NCBI GenBank assembly: GCA_937891765.1
Contig: CALAGQ010000048.1
Span: 1 to 64,000, forward strand
Direction: 5' to 3'
Length of the DNA stretch: 64,000 bases
Origin: an uncultured Nitrospina sp.
Lineage (GTDB): Bacteria > Nitrospinota > Nitrospinia > Nitrospinales > VA-1
This document shows, one piece after another, positions 26,034 through 35,925 of this stretch. Position 1 is the stretch's first letter. Every line of letters begins with the position of its first letter. The notes under the pieces are model-generated. The model was not told the DNA's origin and searched no databases. It saw only the letters and a list, made by a program, of their open reading frames with translations. The position numbers and the translations under genes were made by a program.

Positions 26034-27477
26034 TTACAAAGTTTTTTTATGGGTGGCAGGTAAGATCACTGTGAAGCAGGAGCCTTTTCCGGGTTGGCTT
26101 TGGACCTGAATGGTTCCACCGTGGTTCTCTACTATTTTCTGGCAGATGGCAAGCCCCATTCCGGTGCCTTCATACGCACTTTTGCCGTTCAGTCTTTCAA
26201 AGGGACGAAAAATCCGCTCCGTATATTTTTCATTGAAGCCGATGCCCTTATCCTTGATAGAAATTTCCCAGCCGCCTGATTTACAGGGATGACTAGTAAC
26301 TTCAATTTTTGGAGGTGTGCCTTCATCATAAAACTTAATGGCGTTGGACAGCAGGTTTTTAAACAACTGCTCCAATTGGATGGGATTTCCTTCTATAGTG
26401 GGCAGTGGGCCTATAAGAATTTGTCTGTCATTTTTAGGCGGCAATAAATCCAGGTCAGCGATCACTTCTTTTAAAACGGTTGCCAGACAGATTTTTCTAA
26501 ACGGCCCACCCTGAACGCTGGCTTGTGAAAAAACCTGAAGATCATCAACGAGATCTTGCGCTCTGAGTGCGGTTTTTTGCATTCTCAGTAAATACTCTTT
26601 TGACTCCGGTTCGAGGTTGTCAGCCTTTTTGACTAGTCGGGATCCGAATAGGGCAATCTTGCCCAATGGTCCCCGCAGATCATGGGAGGCGAGGGATATA
26701 AAATCTTTCAAGGCCTGGTTGCTTTTTTTAGTTCATGGGCTTTTAGTTCAAGTCGGGATTCTGCATCCATGCGTTCCATTTCGCTGGCGCATCGGGCAGC
26801 AAAAATATTCAGGATGGAGTGGTAGTGGTCATAATCCTCGATCGGCTTCTCATCCATAACGGACAACACTCCGAAGGGTTGCTTTTCTGAATTGAGCAAG
26901 GGCACACCCAGATAGGAGACTGGATATCCCAGTCGACCAGATATTGATCATCGGGGAAATGTTTTTGTGCTTCTTGTGGGTAGAAACCGGTTTTCTGTGC
27001 AATGACTTTTTCGAAGGGAGTGTCTTTCAGGCAAAAAGTTAAATTTTCTGCAATTTTGTTGTTATCCCAGAGAGCTACTGTTCTAAGATTTTTATAGCAG
27101 CCCTTTTCAACTTTACCGATAAAGGCGTAGCGCATTCCAAAAATAGAAGCCAGGCTTTGAACCAGGCGGCTGAAGTATTCGTTGCCGATGACCGAGCAAG
27201 TGTTCTGGTTGATATGAGATAACTGCTGGTTTAAAAGGCGTATTTTTTCTTCGCTCTTTTCCAGTGATTCCTGAGTTTTCTTGTTTTCTTTAATCAGCAG
27301 GCTTAATCTTTTTGTGGATGCGTTTCGGGAAACGGCATTGTAGGCGGTATTTTTTGAGAAAGAGGAGTTTTTGTTAGAAGAGGTGGTGGGCTCTTCTTTT
27401 TTCCGGCTAAATAAGACGACCGGCGTTTTGAGGGATGAATTCTGGATTGCTCGAAACTTTGATCCTTTGGCGTTCAT
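26034..27477 (-). pseudogene. GAF-domain sensor histidine kinase broken by two one-base indels
   Basis: Three consecutive minus-strand frames together code one kinase. Frame 1 (from ATG 27477, good GGGGAGAG upstream) has a coiled region and most of a GAF domain to YLVDWD. Frame 2 continues SYLGVPLLNSEKQPFGVLSV through the linker to ELKAHELKK. Frame 3 has the HisKA box SLASHDLRGPLGK (phospho-accepting His) and the ATPase motifs ending GTGMGLAICQKIVENHGG. One extra G in the run near 26929 and one extra A in the A7 run near 26723-26729 would restore a 481-residue protein. Either a decayed gene or homopolymer errors in the assembly. No cognate regulator is adjacent. Confidence 0.8.
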
Positions 27478-27718
27478 ATCCGGCTCTCCCCTTTTGGTGC
27501 GCCGATGGTAGATATGCCTATCGGGATATAATTCTCCCAGTATCGCCCCAAGATTACTGGATCGCAAGTAGTTTTATTGTTTAGGGGAATTTAATATTCC
27601 CTGCTACGAAAAAGGTAAAGCTTGAATCTGAGTCAGGTTTTCCGGAAAACAATTGTAAAAGGGGATATTATTTTTTTGTTTCTGGATAAGGTGGGCTTCT
27701 GGAAGTTCTGACAATCTC

Positions 27719-27727
27719 TGTTATAAT
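27719..27727 (+). promoter_or_regulatory. Extended -10 promoter of the DUF1566 gene
   Basis: TGTTATAAT, a perfect -10 with TGn extension. It overlaps the first in-frame ATG (27726), so translation should start at the next ATG, 27747. Confidence 0.55.
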
Positions 27728-27746
27728 GTTTCATTTGGATGGAGTT

Positions 27747-28214
27747 ATGGGACAACGCTTTGTTGAAAATGGCAATAGGACGATAAAAGACGTTCACACA
27801 GGTTTAGTTTGGCAGGAGAGCTATGCTTATACTGAAACGGGCAATAATATAAGTTGGTATGATGCCCAAGACTATATCCGCAAGCTAAACCGGGAAAAAC
27901 TGGGAGGCTATGAAGATTGGCGCCTGCCGGATCGGCTTGAAATTCAAAGCCTTTATGAAATCGCCAAACCCTTCCAGTCGCGCGGAAAAACATTTATTCT
28001 TCATATAGACCCTGTTTTTGAGTTCAGTTACGGTAGTTGTTTTTGGACTAGCAAGACCCGGCTCTCTGCGGCACTTGGTTTCGAGTTTGACATGGGAGAC
28101 ATTCATTGGTATCCCAAGGGGAGCCATAAAGGTACGGTTCGGGCAGTGCGGAATGATTGGCAACCCCGATTGATGATAGACCCTGACTGGGCAGAAAAAA
28201 TCAAAGGCAGTTAA
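27747..28214 (+). CDS. DUF1566 (Lcl C-terminal-like) protein
   Basis: A 155-residue soluble protein. The segment TGLVWQ, YEDWRLPDRLEIQSL, FWTS and the end GTVRAVR are hallmarks of DUF1566/Lcl_C, a lectin-like fold related to FGE-sulfatase and formylglycine-type domains, often found in surface or phage-tail contexts. No signal peptide is present. Start chosen at 27747 because 27726 lies within the promoter. An HNH nuclease gene follows 7 bp later. Function unknown. Confidence 0.75.
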   Translation: MGQRFVENGNRTIKDVHTGLVWQESYAYTETGNNISWYDAQDYIRKLNREKLGGYEDWRLPDRLEIQSLYEIAKPFQSRGKTFILHIDPVFEFSYGSCFWTSKTRLSAALGFEFDMGDIHWYPKGSHKGTVRAVRNDWQPRLMIDPDWAEKIKGS

Positions 28215-28221
28215 TAAAAAT

Positions 28222-28503
28222 ATGGACGAACAACAATTCAAAGTTGAAAAAGCCAAGGCGCGAAAGCTTCGCCAGTCACAGTGGTGGAAAGAAAAAATCC
28301 AGGCCGGCGTTTGCCATTATTGCGGAGGCCGGTTCACACCCGAAGAGTTGACGATGGATCATATTGTCCCAATTTCCCGCGGCGGAAAAAGTAAGCGCGG
28401 GAATCTGGTGCCCTCATGTAAAAAATGCAATGTGAATAAAAAGTACTACACCCCGGCAGAGATCATCCTTCGTGAAAAGCTAGGTCAGGACATACAATTT
28501 TAA
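28222..28503 (+). CDS. HNH endonuclease
   Basis: A 93-residue nuclease-type protein. CHYCG (31-35) and CKKCN (about 66-70) form the structural zinc site, and MDHIVPISRGG contains the catalytic DH pair, with a later asparagine as the third residue. Free-standing small HNH proteins of this sort have unclear targets. It directly follows the DUF1566 gene; it is not part of a visible intron or mobile element. Confidence 0.88.
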   Translation: MDEQQFKVEKAKARKLRQSQWWKEKIQAGVCHYCGGRFTPEELTMDHIVPISRGGKSKRGNLVPSCKKCNVNKKYYTPAEIILREKLGQDIQF

Positions 28504-28570
28504 AATTTGACCTTTTTAAACTCTTGGCTTGCGCCAAAGTTTCTTCCAATAAAACTCAAGGCATTAATTC

Positions 28571-30073
28571 ATGCGGATTCTTTTAGATGCAGATTGCCTG
28601 ATTCAGGCATTGAAAAACAGGGCAGATTCAGCGGTGTTAAACCTGTGCCGTCAGAAGCGCTGCCAGGGCTGGGTGGCATCCACTTCTATTCCCGTTATTT
28701 TGGAGAGTGCCGAAGTGTCAGAGGAGGATGTTCAATCTCTTTTGCGCGACCTGGCGGTTTTGACTCCCACGGCGCATGATATCGACCTGGCCCTCGGCTC
28801 TGACAAACCTTTTGCGCAAGCCTTGGCGGCGCATTTGGTGAAAGCCAGCGGCTTGGATGCGGTGGTCACGCTTTCACCTGAAAAATTTTCCGGTATAACG
28901 GCCCTGACTCCAGATCAGTTGCAAGAAAAACTGGATGCCCCGCCGAGTCCGGTTGAGGAAGTCCGTTTGCTGGATATCACCGCTTCGTATCACCAGATAT
29001 TAAATGCAGTGGAAAAAGAGATGGCGGAAACGATTCGATCGGGGTATTTCATCCTTGGCCCAAAAGTTTCCCGGCTGGAAGAACGGATGGCCGATTATTG
29101 CCAGACCAAATATGCCGTTGGAGTTTCATCCGGAACCGATGCGTTACTGATTGCGTTGATGGCTTTGGGGGTTGGTCCTGGGGATGAGGTGATCACCTCT
29201 CCCTACACATTTTTTGCGACGGCGGGCTCTATCATTCGTGCCGGAGCCAAACCGGTTTTTGTGGATGTCAATGACATTACCTTCAATATCAAACCGGAAC
29301 ATATTGAGCGTTGCATCACCCCGAATACCAAAGCCATTATTCCGGTGCACCTTTATGGGCAGTGTGCGGATATGGACCCTATTCTTCAACTGGCCAGAGA
29401 CAAGGGGCTGGCGGTGATTGAAGATGCGGCGCAGGCGATTGGTTCTGAGTACAAGGGCAGACCGGCAGGTTCGCTAGGGGATATGGGGTGTTTCTCGTTT
29501 TTTCCTGCGAAAAACCTTGGGGGTTTTGGCGATGGCGGGCTGGTGACCACTAACTCCGAAGAGATTTACAAACAGCTAAAGATTATCAGAGTGCATGGCT
29601 CGGAACCGAAGTATTACCATAAAGTGATGGGCGGGAACTTTCGTCTCGATGCTCTTCAGGCAGATGCTGTGAGCGCCAAACTGAACTTTCTGGAAGAATG
29701 GACCGAGAAGAGAAGGAAGAACGCGCAAATCTATCATCAGTTATTTAAAGATTCTGCTCTGACCCCATTTGTGCAACTGCCGCCCGAGGTATTTTCTCGC
29801 CATGTTTACAACCAGTATGTCATCCGCGCAGGAAACCGCAGAGATGAGCTCCGGACTTTTCTGAATGAAAAACGGATTGGCTGTGAAATCTATTATCCTG
29901 TTCCGCTTCACCTTCAGGACTGTTTCAAATCCCTAGGCTATAAAAGTGGCGACTTCCCCGAATCCGAAAAAGCGGCGAGGGAGACTCTGGCGCTTCCCAT
30001 ATCCCATGAAGTGGATCATGCTCAACAGGAGTATGTTGTCCAAATGATCCACAGGTTTTTTCTGGGGGAGTGA
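28571..30073 (+). CDS. PIN-like domain fused to a DegT/DnrJ/EryC1/StrS aminotransferase
   Basis: A 500-residue two-part protein. Residues 1-about 120 look like a PIN nuclease domain: MRILLDADCLI (D6, D8), E45, D70/D72 and GLDAVVTLSPEKF (D96), the acidic tetrad order of VapC-like proteins. Residues 131-500 are a complete sugar aminotransferase of the DegT family: SSGTDAL, EDAAQAIGSEYKG, and FFPAKNLGGFGDGG with the PLP lysine at K314. Such enzymes make amino-sugars for surface glycans. One continuous frame with no indel sign, so a genuine fusion. No sugar-nucleotide partner genes are adjacent. Confidence 0.83.
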   Translation: MRILLDADCLIQALKNRADSAVLNLCRQKRCQGWVASTSIPVILESAEVSEEDVQSLLRDLAVLTPTAHDIDLALGSDKPFAQALAAHLVKASGLDAVVTLSPEKFSGITALTPDQLQEKLDAPPSPVEEVRLLDITASYHQILNAVEKEMAETIRSGYFILGPKVSRLEERMADYCQTKYAVGVSSGTDALLIALMALGVGPGDEVITSPYTFFATAGSIIRAGAKPVFVDVNDITFNIKPEHIERCITPNTKAIIPVHLYGQCADMDPILQLARDKGLAVIEDAAQAIGSEYKGRPAGSLGDMGCFSFFPAKNLGGFGDGGLVTTNSEEIYKQLKIIRVHGSEPKYYHKVMGGNFRLDALQADAVSAKLNFLEEWTEKRRKNAQIYHQLFKDSALTPFVQLPPEVFSRHVYNQYVIRAGNRRDELRTFLNEKRIGCEIYYPVPLHLQDCFKSLGYKSGDFPESEKAARETLALPISHEVDHAQQEYVVQMIHRFFLGE

Positions 30074-30080
30074 GCCAAGG

Positions 30081-30659
30081 TCAAAACAGGGGCGGCTTTT
30101 CTTCTACAATAACTTTTTCGCGGGGTGTGTGAACCTGACTTTCGCAAATCATAATGATATGAAACCCTAATTTTGTTTTGAGGGGTTCACCAATTTTGAA
30201 TTTCTCTGAACTCATGATGTGGTCGATCAATTCCTGATTCGTGGTTTGAGGGGTCATGTCCATTTCCTGGTATATCCAGCCTAACGACCCACCCAACGCC
30301 TTACTCATGCAAGCGCTGTATTTTTTTGCGAGGCGGATAAAAAATTTCTCCATTTTTTCCCAGTCATGAAAAGGCTTGTCGGGATCATCCATTTCCTGCT
30401 GTGCCAGCTCATTCTGATACTCGACAAGAGTTTCCCAGATCATTTTTGCAGACTCGACGGAGGTCAGGCGAATGTTCCTAACCCGGTGCTCCATGGGCTT
30501 GTCGGTGGTGAAAGTTTTCTTGGTTGCGACAAAGGCCTTCTTGATTTTTGGCTTGGGCTTGATAGGGGCTCTAGGTCCATCCTCCGCAGGCTTGGGTTCC
30601 TTGGTGGTTTTGTCTCGTTCGAAAATGGTCTCTTCAGGTTCCTGAGGTTGTTCAGACAT
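30081..30659 (-). CDS. Cytoplasmic parvulin-like (PpiC) domain protein
   Basis: A 192-residue protein without signal peptide. Residues 1-55 are a Lys/Pro/Glu-rich disordered tail. From about 60 the sequence matches a parvulin rotamase: HRVRNIRLTSVESAKMI, FIRLAKKYSACMSKALGGSLGWI and KFKIGEPLKTKLGFHIIMICE. Parvulins isomerise peptidyl-prolyl bonds; most bacterial relatives (PpiC excepted) are exported. The catalytic residues are not all clear, so it might be a binding domain only. Confidence 0.72.
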   Translation of the reverse strand: MSEQPQEPEETIFERDKTTKEPKPAEDGPRAPIKPKPKIKKAFVATKKTFTTDKPMEHRVRNIRLTSVESAKMIWETLVEYQNELAQQEMDDPDKPFHDWEKMEKFFIRLAKKYSACMSKALGGSLGWIYQEMDMTPQTTNQELIDHIMSSEKFKIGEPLKTKLGFHIIMICESQVHTPREKVIVEEKPPLF

Positions 30660-30718
30660 GATAACTCTTTTAATAGGTTATTTTGATTGGATGCAATAAC
30701 AGTGTAATTTGAACGAGC

Positions 30719-31561
30719 TCATTTTTCAAGCCATATAGACTCGAGATATTGCAGAACGGCCCCCTGGGCGTTGCTCCCGATGATCTCGTTGGCAGATTCC
30801 TTGACTTCCGGCAGGGCATTTTCCATGGCAATGGCGCGGCCGGCGATGCGAAACATGTCGAGATCGTTCAAATAATCCCCGAACACGACGATGCGTTCCA
30901 GTGGGACCCCCAGTTTTTGAGCAAGAGCTTCTACCATATTTCCTTTGCTAGCCTCCTGATGGAATGACTGAAGCCAGTAATAGCCTTTCATGGACACGTC
31001 TTCGGCAAAATATAAATTGAGGTGGTCAAAATGTTTCTCGTTTAGTGACTGATAGACGGGCTCGAGTCGGTCGTGCGTGTCGATCAACAAAAATCCGGAA
31101 ACCTTTTCCTCTTCCTGAAATTCGAAATGGTTGACCTGACTAAGTCTTCCGTCATTTTCAAGGCTTTTAACATAGGCCTGAGAACCGGGATTGGTGGCAT
31201 TGAGATAATAAAGTTGGTGTTTTTCCCCAAGCGTATAGATGAAGGGATCAATGCCCAGAGGCAAGGCTAATTCGAGCATACTTTGAACGACTTTTTTGTC
31301 AATGGAGCTGGAATGTTCCAAAATGCGCCCGGTGTCGAAATCGGCCATATAAACGCCATTGAATAAAATGACCGGCAGGTTCAGGTTCAATCCCTTCAAA
31401 ATCGGATGCGCGGAATCGTAGTTTCGGGCGGTGGCAATGGTGAAGCGCAGCCCCATGTTGATCAGCCGGTTGAGGCGTTTCTTGTAATCGTCAGGGAATG
31501 AACTGTCGGGCCGTAACAGGGTGCCATCCAGATCGGAAATATATAAAAGCTTTTTATCCAT
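30719..31561 (-). CDS. HAD-superfamily phosphatase, Cof type
   Basis: A 280-residue soluble hydrolase. The nucleophile motif is DLDGTLL near the N-terminus, followed by TATARNYDSA (motif II region) and the C-terminal VVFGDYLNDLDMF (motif IV aspartates); a type IIB cap lies between, as in Cof/YidA sugar-phosphate phosphatases. The ATG at 31561 (MDKKLLYISDLDG) fits the family; an upstream TTG at 31573 would add four residues. Substrate unknown. Confidence 0.88.
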   Translation of the reverse strand: MDKKLLYISDLDGTLLRPDSSFPDDYKKRLNRLINMGLRFTIATARNYDSAHPILKGLNLNLPVILFNGVYMADFDTGRILEHSSSIDKKVVQSMLELALPLGIDPFIYTLGEKHQLYYLNATNPGSQAYVKSLENDGRLSQVNHFEFQEEEKVSGFLLIDTHDRLEPVYQSLNEKHFDHLNLYFAEDVSMKGYYWLQSFHQEASKGNMVEALAQKLGVPLERIVVFGDYLNDLDMFRIAGRAIAMENALPEVKESANEIIGSNAQGAVLQYLESIWLEK

Positions 31562-31712
31562 AATGGGGTGCAATATTCTCTCGTTGAAGGCTCAGGGCAA
31601 TGGGATTTGAATAAACGGAATTCTCGCGGGCCTGTTTGTAAGGAATCGCTTCGGGAGTATACTAAAATAAAATTATTAATTTAATTATTTTGTGAAAAAG
31701 GATTTGGGATTC

Positions 31713-32495
31713 ATGAAAAACAAAATTTTTGTCCGGCACTTGCAATCTGCGGTTTTGGGGATAGTTCTTGCTTTTAGTTTTTGTTCCAATAGTGAGGCTT
31801 TTGATTTTTCTGACTGGGACACGCTGATTAAAAAATATGTGGCCCCTAAAACATTGGATGGGGTTCCGATCAATGCGGTTGATTATGCCAACCTGAAAAA
31901 AGATCCTCTCTTTTCAGGTCTGGTTTCCAAGCTTGAGTCTTATCCTTTGGAGAGTCTGGAATCCCATGAATCCAAGCTGGCCTTCTGGATCAATGTTTAT
32001 AATATTTTGGCGGCGAAAACAATCACCGACCATTATCCCATAGAGAGCATCAAAGATGTGGGGAGTTTGTTTAAATCTGTTTGGAAACAGCCAGCAGGTA
32101 AGGTGGGAGGCAAAGAACGCGCTCTCAACGACATCGAACACGAAATTCTCAGGAAGATGAATGAGCCTCGCATTCATGTAGCTATCGTCTGTGCTTCCGT
32201 CAGCTGTCCGGATCTTCGCTTGGAAGCCTATACGGTAGAGAAGCTGAATGATCAGTTGGACGACCAGATGAAACTATTTTTGCGGTCCCAGGAAAAAGGC
32301 ATGAAGTTGGATGAAAAGAAAAACCAGGTTTATCTCTCATCCATATTCAAATGGTTCGCCGAGGACTTTGAAAGCCGTGGGGGAGTTTTAAAGTATATCG
32401 GTCAATATGTTCCGGCAGGGGGAAAAAAGGTTTTGAATAATTCAAAAATAAAAATTTACTACCTGAACTATAACTGGAAGATAAACGGCCATTAG
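31713..32495 (+). CDS. DUF547 exported protein
   Basis: A 260-residue protein with a signal peptide (hydrophobic to about residue 29, ending near SEA) and a DUF547 domain: AFWINVYNILAAKTI, SLFKSVWKQ, LNDIEHEILRK, HVAIVCASVSCPDLRLEAY and SSIFKWFAEDF. The conserved histidine, cysteine and carboxylate residues have led to suggestions of a protease-like fold, but activity is not established. ATG at 31713 is preferred to the GTG at 31692. Convergent with ftsZ. Confidence 0.82.
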   Translation: MKNKIFVRHLQSAVLGIVLAFSFCSNSEAFDFSDWDTLIKKYVAPKTLDGVPINAVDYANLKKDPLFSGLVSKLESYPLESLESHESKLAFWINVYNILAAKTITDHYPIESIKDVGSLFKSVWKQPAGKVGGKERALNDIEHEILRKMNEPRIHVAIVCASVSCPDLRLEAYTVEKLNDQLDDQMKLFLRSQEKGMKLDEKKNQVYLSSIFKWFAEDFESRGGVLKYIGQYVPAGGKKVLNNSKIKIYYLNYNWKINGH

Positions 32496-32580
32496 ACGTG
32501 GGACTGTGGTGCCCCGCTTGACGAGCCCCATAACTTTCCTACGAAAGAGGGAGGTTCTCCGCCGGCGAGCAAGTGCCCGC
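32490..32580. repeat. Degenerate relative of the 25-26 kb repeats
   Basis: GCCATTAGACGTGGGAC begins at 32489 and again supplies a stop codon (for DUF547); downstream GGGAGGTTCTCCGCCGGCGAGC resembles the hairpin unit at 25510-25530, and CCGGCG/CGCCGG forms a further stem. Similarity is weaker than between copies A and B. Confidence 0.35.
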
Positions 32581-32597
32581 CGGTTATCGAACGATGG

Positions 32598-33758
32598 TTA
32601 GTCTGCGTGTTTACGGAGAAATGTTGGAATGTCAAAATTTGCGGTCAGGCTTCCTGGGTCCGGATTTTCTTCCTTAATGGAAGAGGCTAGAGATTTTAAA
32701 TGTTTATAAGAAGTTGGACCTGATTCGCCATTGGACATTGGGTTTCCCCCGACCACTTTTTTCAAGGCAGGTCTTTCTTGCTGTTTCATCTCGACCGTTT
32801 CCTCAAAACCTGTGGCGATGACAGTTACCCGCATCTCTCCTTCCATTTGTTTGTCGATCACCGCTCCAAAAATGATGTGAGCGTCTTCATGGGCGTTTTC
32901 CTGAACCAGCATGGAAGCTTCATTGACTTCAACAAGGGTGAGGTCTTCACCGCCAGTGATGTTGATAAGAATGCCCTTCGCTCCGTCTACCGTTGCTTCA
33001 TCGAGTAAAGGACTGGAGATAGCTTTCTGTGCCGCTTCAATAGCTCGCATTTCTCCGGTGGCGGTCCCGCTACCCATCAGAGCTTTGCCCATGCTGCCCA
33101 TAATGCATTTGACATCGGCGAAGTCGAGGTTGATGAGGCCGGGGATTACGATCAGGTCGGAGATGCTGCAGACCGCCTGCTTCAAAACATCATCCACCAT
33201 AGAAAACGCTCCAGTGAATGAAGTTTGTTTGCCGACATAACTGAGAAGTTTCTGGTTGGGAATGACAATCAAAGTGTCAACCGCCTCCTTAAGCGCCTGG
33301 ATTCCTTCATCCGCCTGCCGCATTCGCCGCTTGCCCTCAAAGGCAAAAGGTTTTGTGACGACGCCAACTGTCAGAGCTCCCACTTCCTTGGCGATACGTG
33401 AAATGATGGGCGCAGCCCCGGTGCCCGTCCCACCACCCATTCCAGCGGTGATGAAAACCATATCCGCGCCTTCCAGCATTTCGCGAATGTGGGCTTCACT
33501 TTCTTCGGCGGCATCCCTTCCGATTTCAGGATTGGAACCCGCGCCAAGCCCACGAGTCAGTTCTCCGCCAATCTGGATTTTTCCAGAGCAGTCAGATTTC
33601 TCAAGCGTTTGCAGATCTGTATTGGCAATAATAAACTCCACGCCACAGATACTGTCCCGGACCATGGAGTTGACAGCATTATTGCCCCCACCCCCTACAC
33701 CAACGACCTTGATTGTTGCTGAATAATCGTTTTCGTTATCGAACTCTATTAAACTCAT
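32598..33758 (-). CDS. ftsZ: Cell division protein FtsZ
   Basis: The tubulin-like GTPase that forms the division ring, 386 residues. [11 protein letters not shown] is the N-terminal nucleotide loop, [10 protein letters not shown] the tubulin signature (about 105-114) and the C-terminus carries the conserved tail [11 protein letters not shown] that binds FtsA. Last gene of the cluster, 14 bp after ftsA. Confidence 0.98.
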   Translation of the reverse strand: MSLIEFDNENDYSATIKVVGVGGGGNNAVNSMVRDSICGVEFIIANTDLQTLEKSDCSGKIQIGGELTRGLGAGSNPEIGRDAAEESEAHIREMLEGADMVFITAGMGGGTGTGAAPIISRIAKEVGALTVGVVTKPFAFEGKRRMRQADEGIQALKEAVDTLIVIPNQKLLSYVGKQTSFTGAFSMVDDVLKQAVCSISDLIVIPGLINLDFADVKCIMGSMGKALMGSGTATGEMRAIEAAQKAISSPLLDEATVDGAKGILINITGGEDLTLVEVNEASMLVQENAHEDAHIIFGAVIDKQMEGEMRVTVIATGFEETVEMKQQERPALKKVVGGNPMSNGESGPTSYKHLKSLASSIKEENPDPGSLTANFDIPTFLRKHAD

Positions 33759-33772
33759 TGTGTCCTCCGGTT

Positions 33773-35005
33773 TTAAAAAAATTCATCTGCCCAATCTTTC
33801 ATACGTGTAAAAATTTTGTCGAACAGGTTTCTTCCCTGAAGTTCCCGGTTCGTTCCCGACTTAAACCTTTTGGATCCATACTGGATCAATCCTGTACAGG
33901 TGGCATACATGGGGTTGTTCACGACATCCATCAATCCTCCAAGACCAATGGGTGTTCCCACGCGCACAGGGGACTGGAAAACATCTTCAGCCAATTCGGC
34001 CATACCCTGCATGCTTGCCGCCCCTCCTGTCAGAACAACGCCCGAAGAAATAATTTCCCTGTAACCAGATTCATTAATTTCATGATCCAGCAGTTCAAAC
34101 ATTTCACGTGTTCTGGCTTCAATAATTTCGCTGAGAATCTGCCGCGGAACTGATCGTGGCTCCCGTCCGCCGACACTGGGTGCTTCGATATTTTCCCCTT
34201 CCTGAACCATGGGAGGGTAGGCGCATCCATAAGAGTGTTTGATTTTTTCCGCTTCCGCATTTGGGGTGCGAAGTCCGATGGCGATATCATTTGTCATTTG
34301 AGCACCGGCAATCGTCAAAACGGCTGTATGTTTGATAGCCCCTTGGTAAAAAATTGCCAGATCAGACGTTCCACCACCGATATCAATCATCGCAACGCCG
34401 AGTTCTCTTTCATCCTGGGATAGAACGGATTCGCTGGAAGCCAGTTGCTCAAGCACAATATCCTGAACTCCGAGACCGGCCTTGTTGACGCATTTGACAA
34501 TGTTTTGCGCGGAAGTCACGGCGGCGGTAACGATATGAACCTTGGCTTCAAGCCTTACACCTGCCATTCCCAATGGAGTTTTAATCCCGTCCTGATTATC
34601 GACAATATATTCCTGGGGAAGAACGTGGATGACTTCCCGGTCAAGAGGGATGGCAATGGCTTTGGCAGCTTCTATGACGCGGTCTATATCTTTCTGTGTG
34701 ATTTCTTTTCCTTTGACCGCGATAATGCCATGACTGTTCATGCTGTTGATGTGGCCTCCTGCAATACCCACAAAAACAGAATCGATTTCGCATCCCGCCA
34801 TCAATTCGGCTTCTTCAACAGCACTTTTTATAGATTCCACGGTACTGTCAATATTTATGACCACGCCTTTACGCAACCCTCTTGATGGGTATTGGCCCAG
34901 TCCGATGATATCTATTTTTTCATCATCACTGACCTCGCCGATGATGCAACAGATTTTGGTCGTTCCAATATCCAGTCCGACTATATAATTACTTTTTTTG
35001 GCCAT
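33773..35005 (-). CDS. ftsA: Cell division protein FtsA
   Basis: Actin-like membrane tether of FtsZ, 410 residues from ATG 35005 (GLDIGTTK near the N-terminus, the phosphate 1 motif; IDIGGGTSD and TGGAASMQG later). An ATG at 35014 sits almost on top of AGGAGG, so the second ATG is preferred. The C-terminal amphipathic helix ([13 protein letters not shown]) would anchor to the membrane. Confidence 0.96.
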   Translation of the reverse strand: MAKKSNYIVGLDIGTTKICCIIGEVSDDEKIDIIGLGQYPSRGLRKGVVINIDSTVESIKSAVEEAELMAGCEIDSVFVGIAGGHINSMNSHGIIAVKGKEITQKDIDRVIEAAKAIAIPLDREVIHVLPQEYIVDNQDGIKTPLGMAGVRLEAKVHIVTAAVTSAQNIVKCVNKAGLGVQDIVLEQLASSESVLSQDERELGVAMIDIGGGTSDLAIFYQGAIKHTAVLTIAGAQMTNDIAIGLRTPNAEAEKIKHSYGCAYPPMVQEGENIEAPSVGGREPRSVPRQILSEIIEARTREMFELLDHEINESGYREIISSGVVLTGGAASMQGMAELAEDVFQSPVRVGTPIGLGGLMDVVNNPMYATCTGLIQYGSKRFKSGTNRELQGRNLFDKIFTRMKDWADEFF

Positions 35006-35020
35006 GCGTCCCATCTCCTC

Positions 35021-35923
35021 CTAGTTGGTTGGTCGCTTCATGGATGTTGAGTTGATTGAAATTCGATCTCGGACTACGACTTGATCCTTAAAGGACAGAT
35101 CAATCATCTGGATCTTCATGTTGTCATCTTCCAGAGTGTCGAGAACAATCATGAATTTCTTGAACCCTTCTGTTAACGCTTCCATGGACATTTGAATTTG
35201 CAGATCGCGATTGCGAGTGAAAAATATAATTCTGGAATCCCCCTTTAGCTCGGCGATGTCCAGTGGATTATTTTCAAAAAAAGAAAGTTTGTTGAAATAA
35301 TGCATGGTCTTGAGGCTCTGTATGACCCTGTCCCCTGAAAAGTTTTCTGGTTTCGCCCCCTTGGCGGGTTGAACGATCAACGGCAAATGCCGGTATTCTG
35401 GTTTTTCTTCAGAGAGGATCACTCCAAAATTATCCATTAAAAATATCTTATCGAACTTGACCCGGGCATAGGGGACACGCTCGGTTAATTCGATTTGAAC
35501 CTCCTGAGGGAACTTTCGCTGCACAGATGCGGAAAGAATCCAAGGGTGCTCTGCGAGTCTTTCAGAAGCTCGGGACAGATCATAAGTGAAGAGGTTTTCT
35601 CCGTGAATCGGTCCCATCCAGTCCAGAAGCTGTTTGTCCAGCATGGAATGATGGCCGCGGAATGAGACGTTCGTAATCTTAAACCTGGGATCGGAAACCA
35701 AAAAACTATAGCTGGCATAAACTAAATAGATGACTACCCCTGCCAGGAAAAGTTTTGAGGCCAGTTCAAACAATATTCTCGTCCAGGAAAAATCACGGCC
35801 TGATGTTTTTAAAGGCGCTTTCTTGCTCAGGTTGCCACCACGTCTCTGATTTTTCTTTCTTTCAGAGCGCAGGTCCGACCATGCTATGGAGGGACTCTTT
35901 TGACCTGTGATTGCAAAATCCAT
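35021..35923 (-). CDS. ftsQ: Cell division protein FtsQ
   Basis: A bitopic divisome protein, 300 residues. A basic cytoplasmic tail of about 50 residues, one transmembrane helix (about 52-73), a POTRA domain beginning FKITNVSFRGHHSM, then the FtsQ beta domain with LTERVPYARV. It connects FtsL/FtsB and FtsI/FtsW in the septum. Ends 6 bp before the ftsA leader. Confidence 0.93.
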   Translation of the reverse strand: MDFAITGQKSPSIAWSDLRSERKKNQRRGGNLSKKAPLKTSGRDFSWTRILFELASKLFLAGVVIYLVYASYSFLVSDPRFKITNVSFRGHHSMLDKQLLDWMGPIHGENLFTYDLSRASERLAEHPWILSASVQRKFPQEVQIELTERVPYARVKFDKIFLMDNFGVILSEEKPEYRHLPLIVQPAKGAKPENFSGDRVIQSLKTMHYFNKLSFFENNPLDIAELKGDSRIIFFTRNRDLQIQMSMEALTEGFKKFMIVLDTLEDDNMKIQMIDLSFKDQVVVRDRISINSTSMKRPTN

Positions 35924-35925
35924 GA

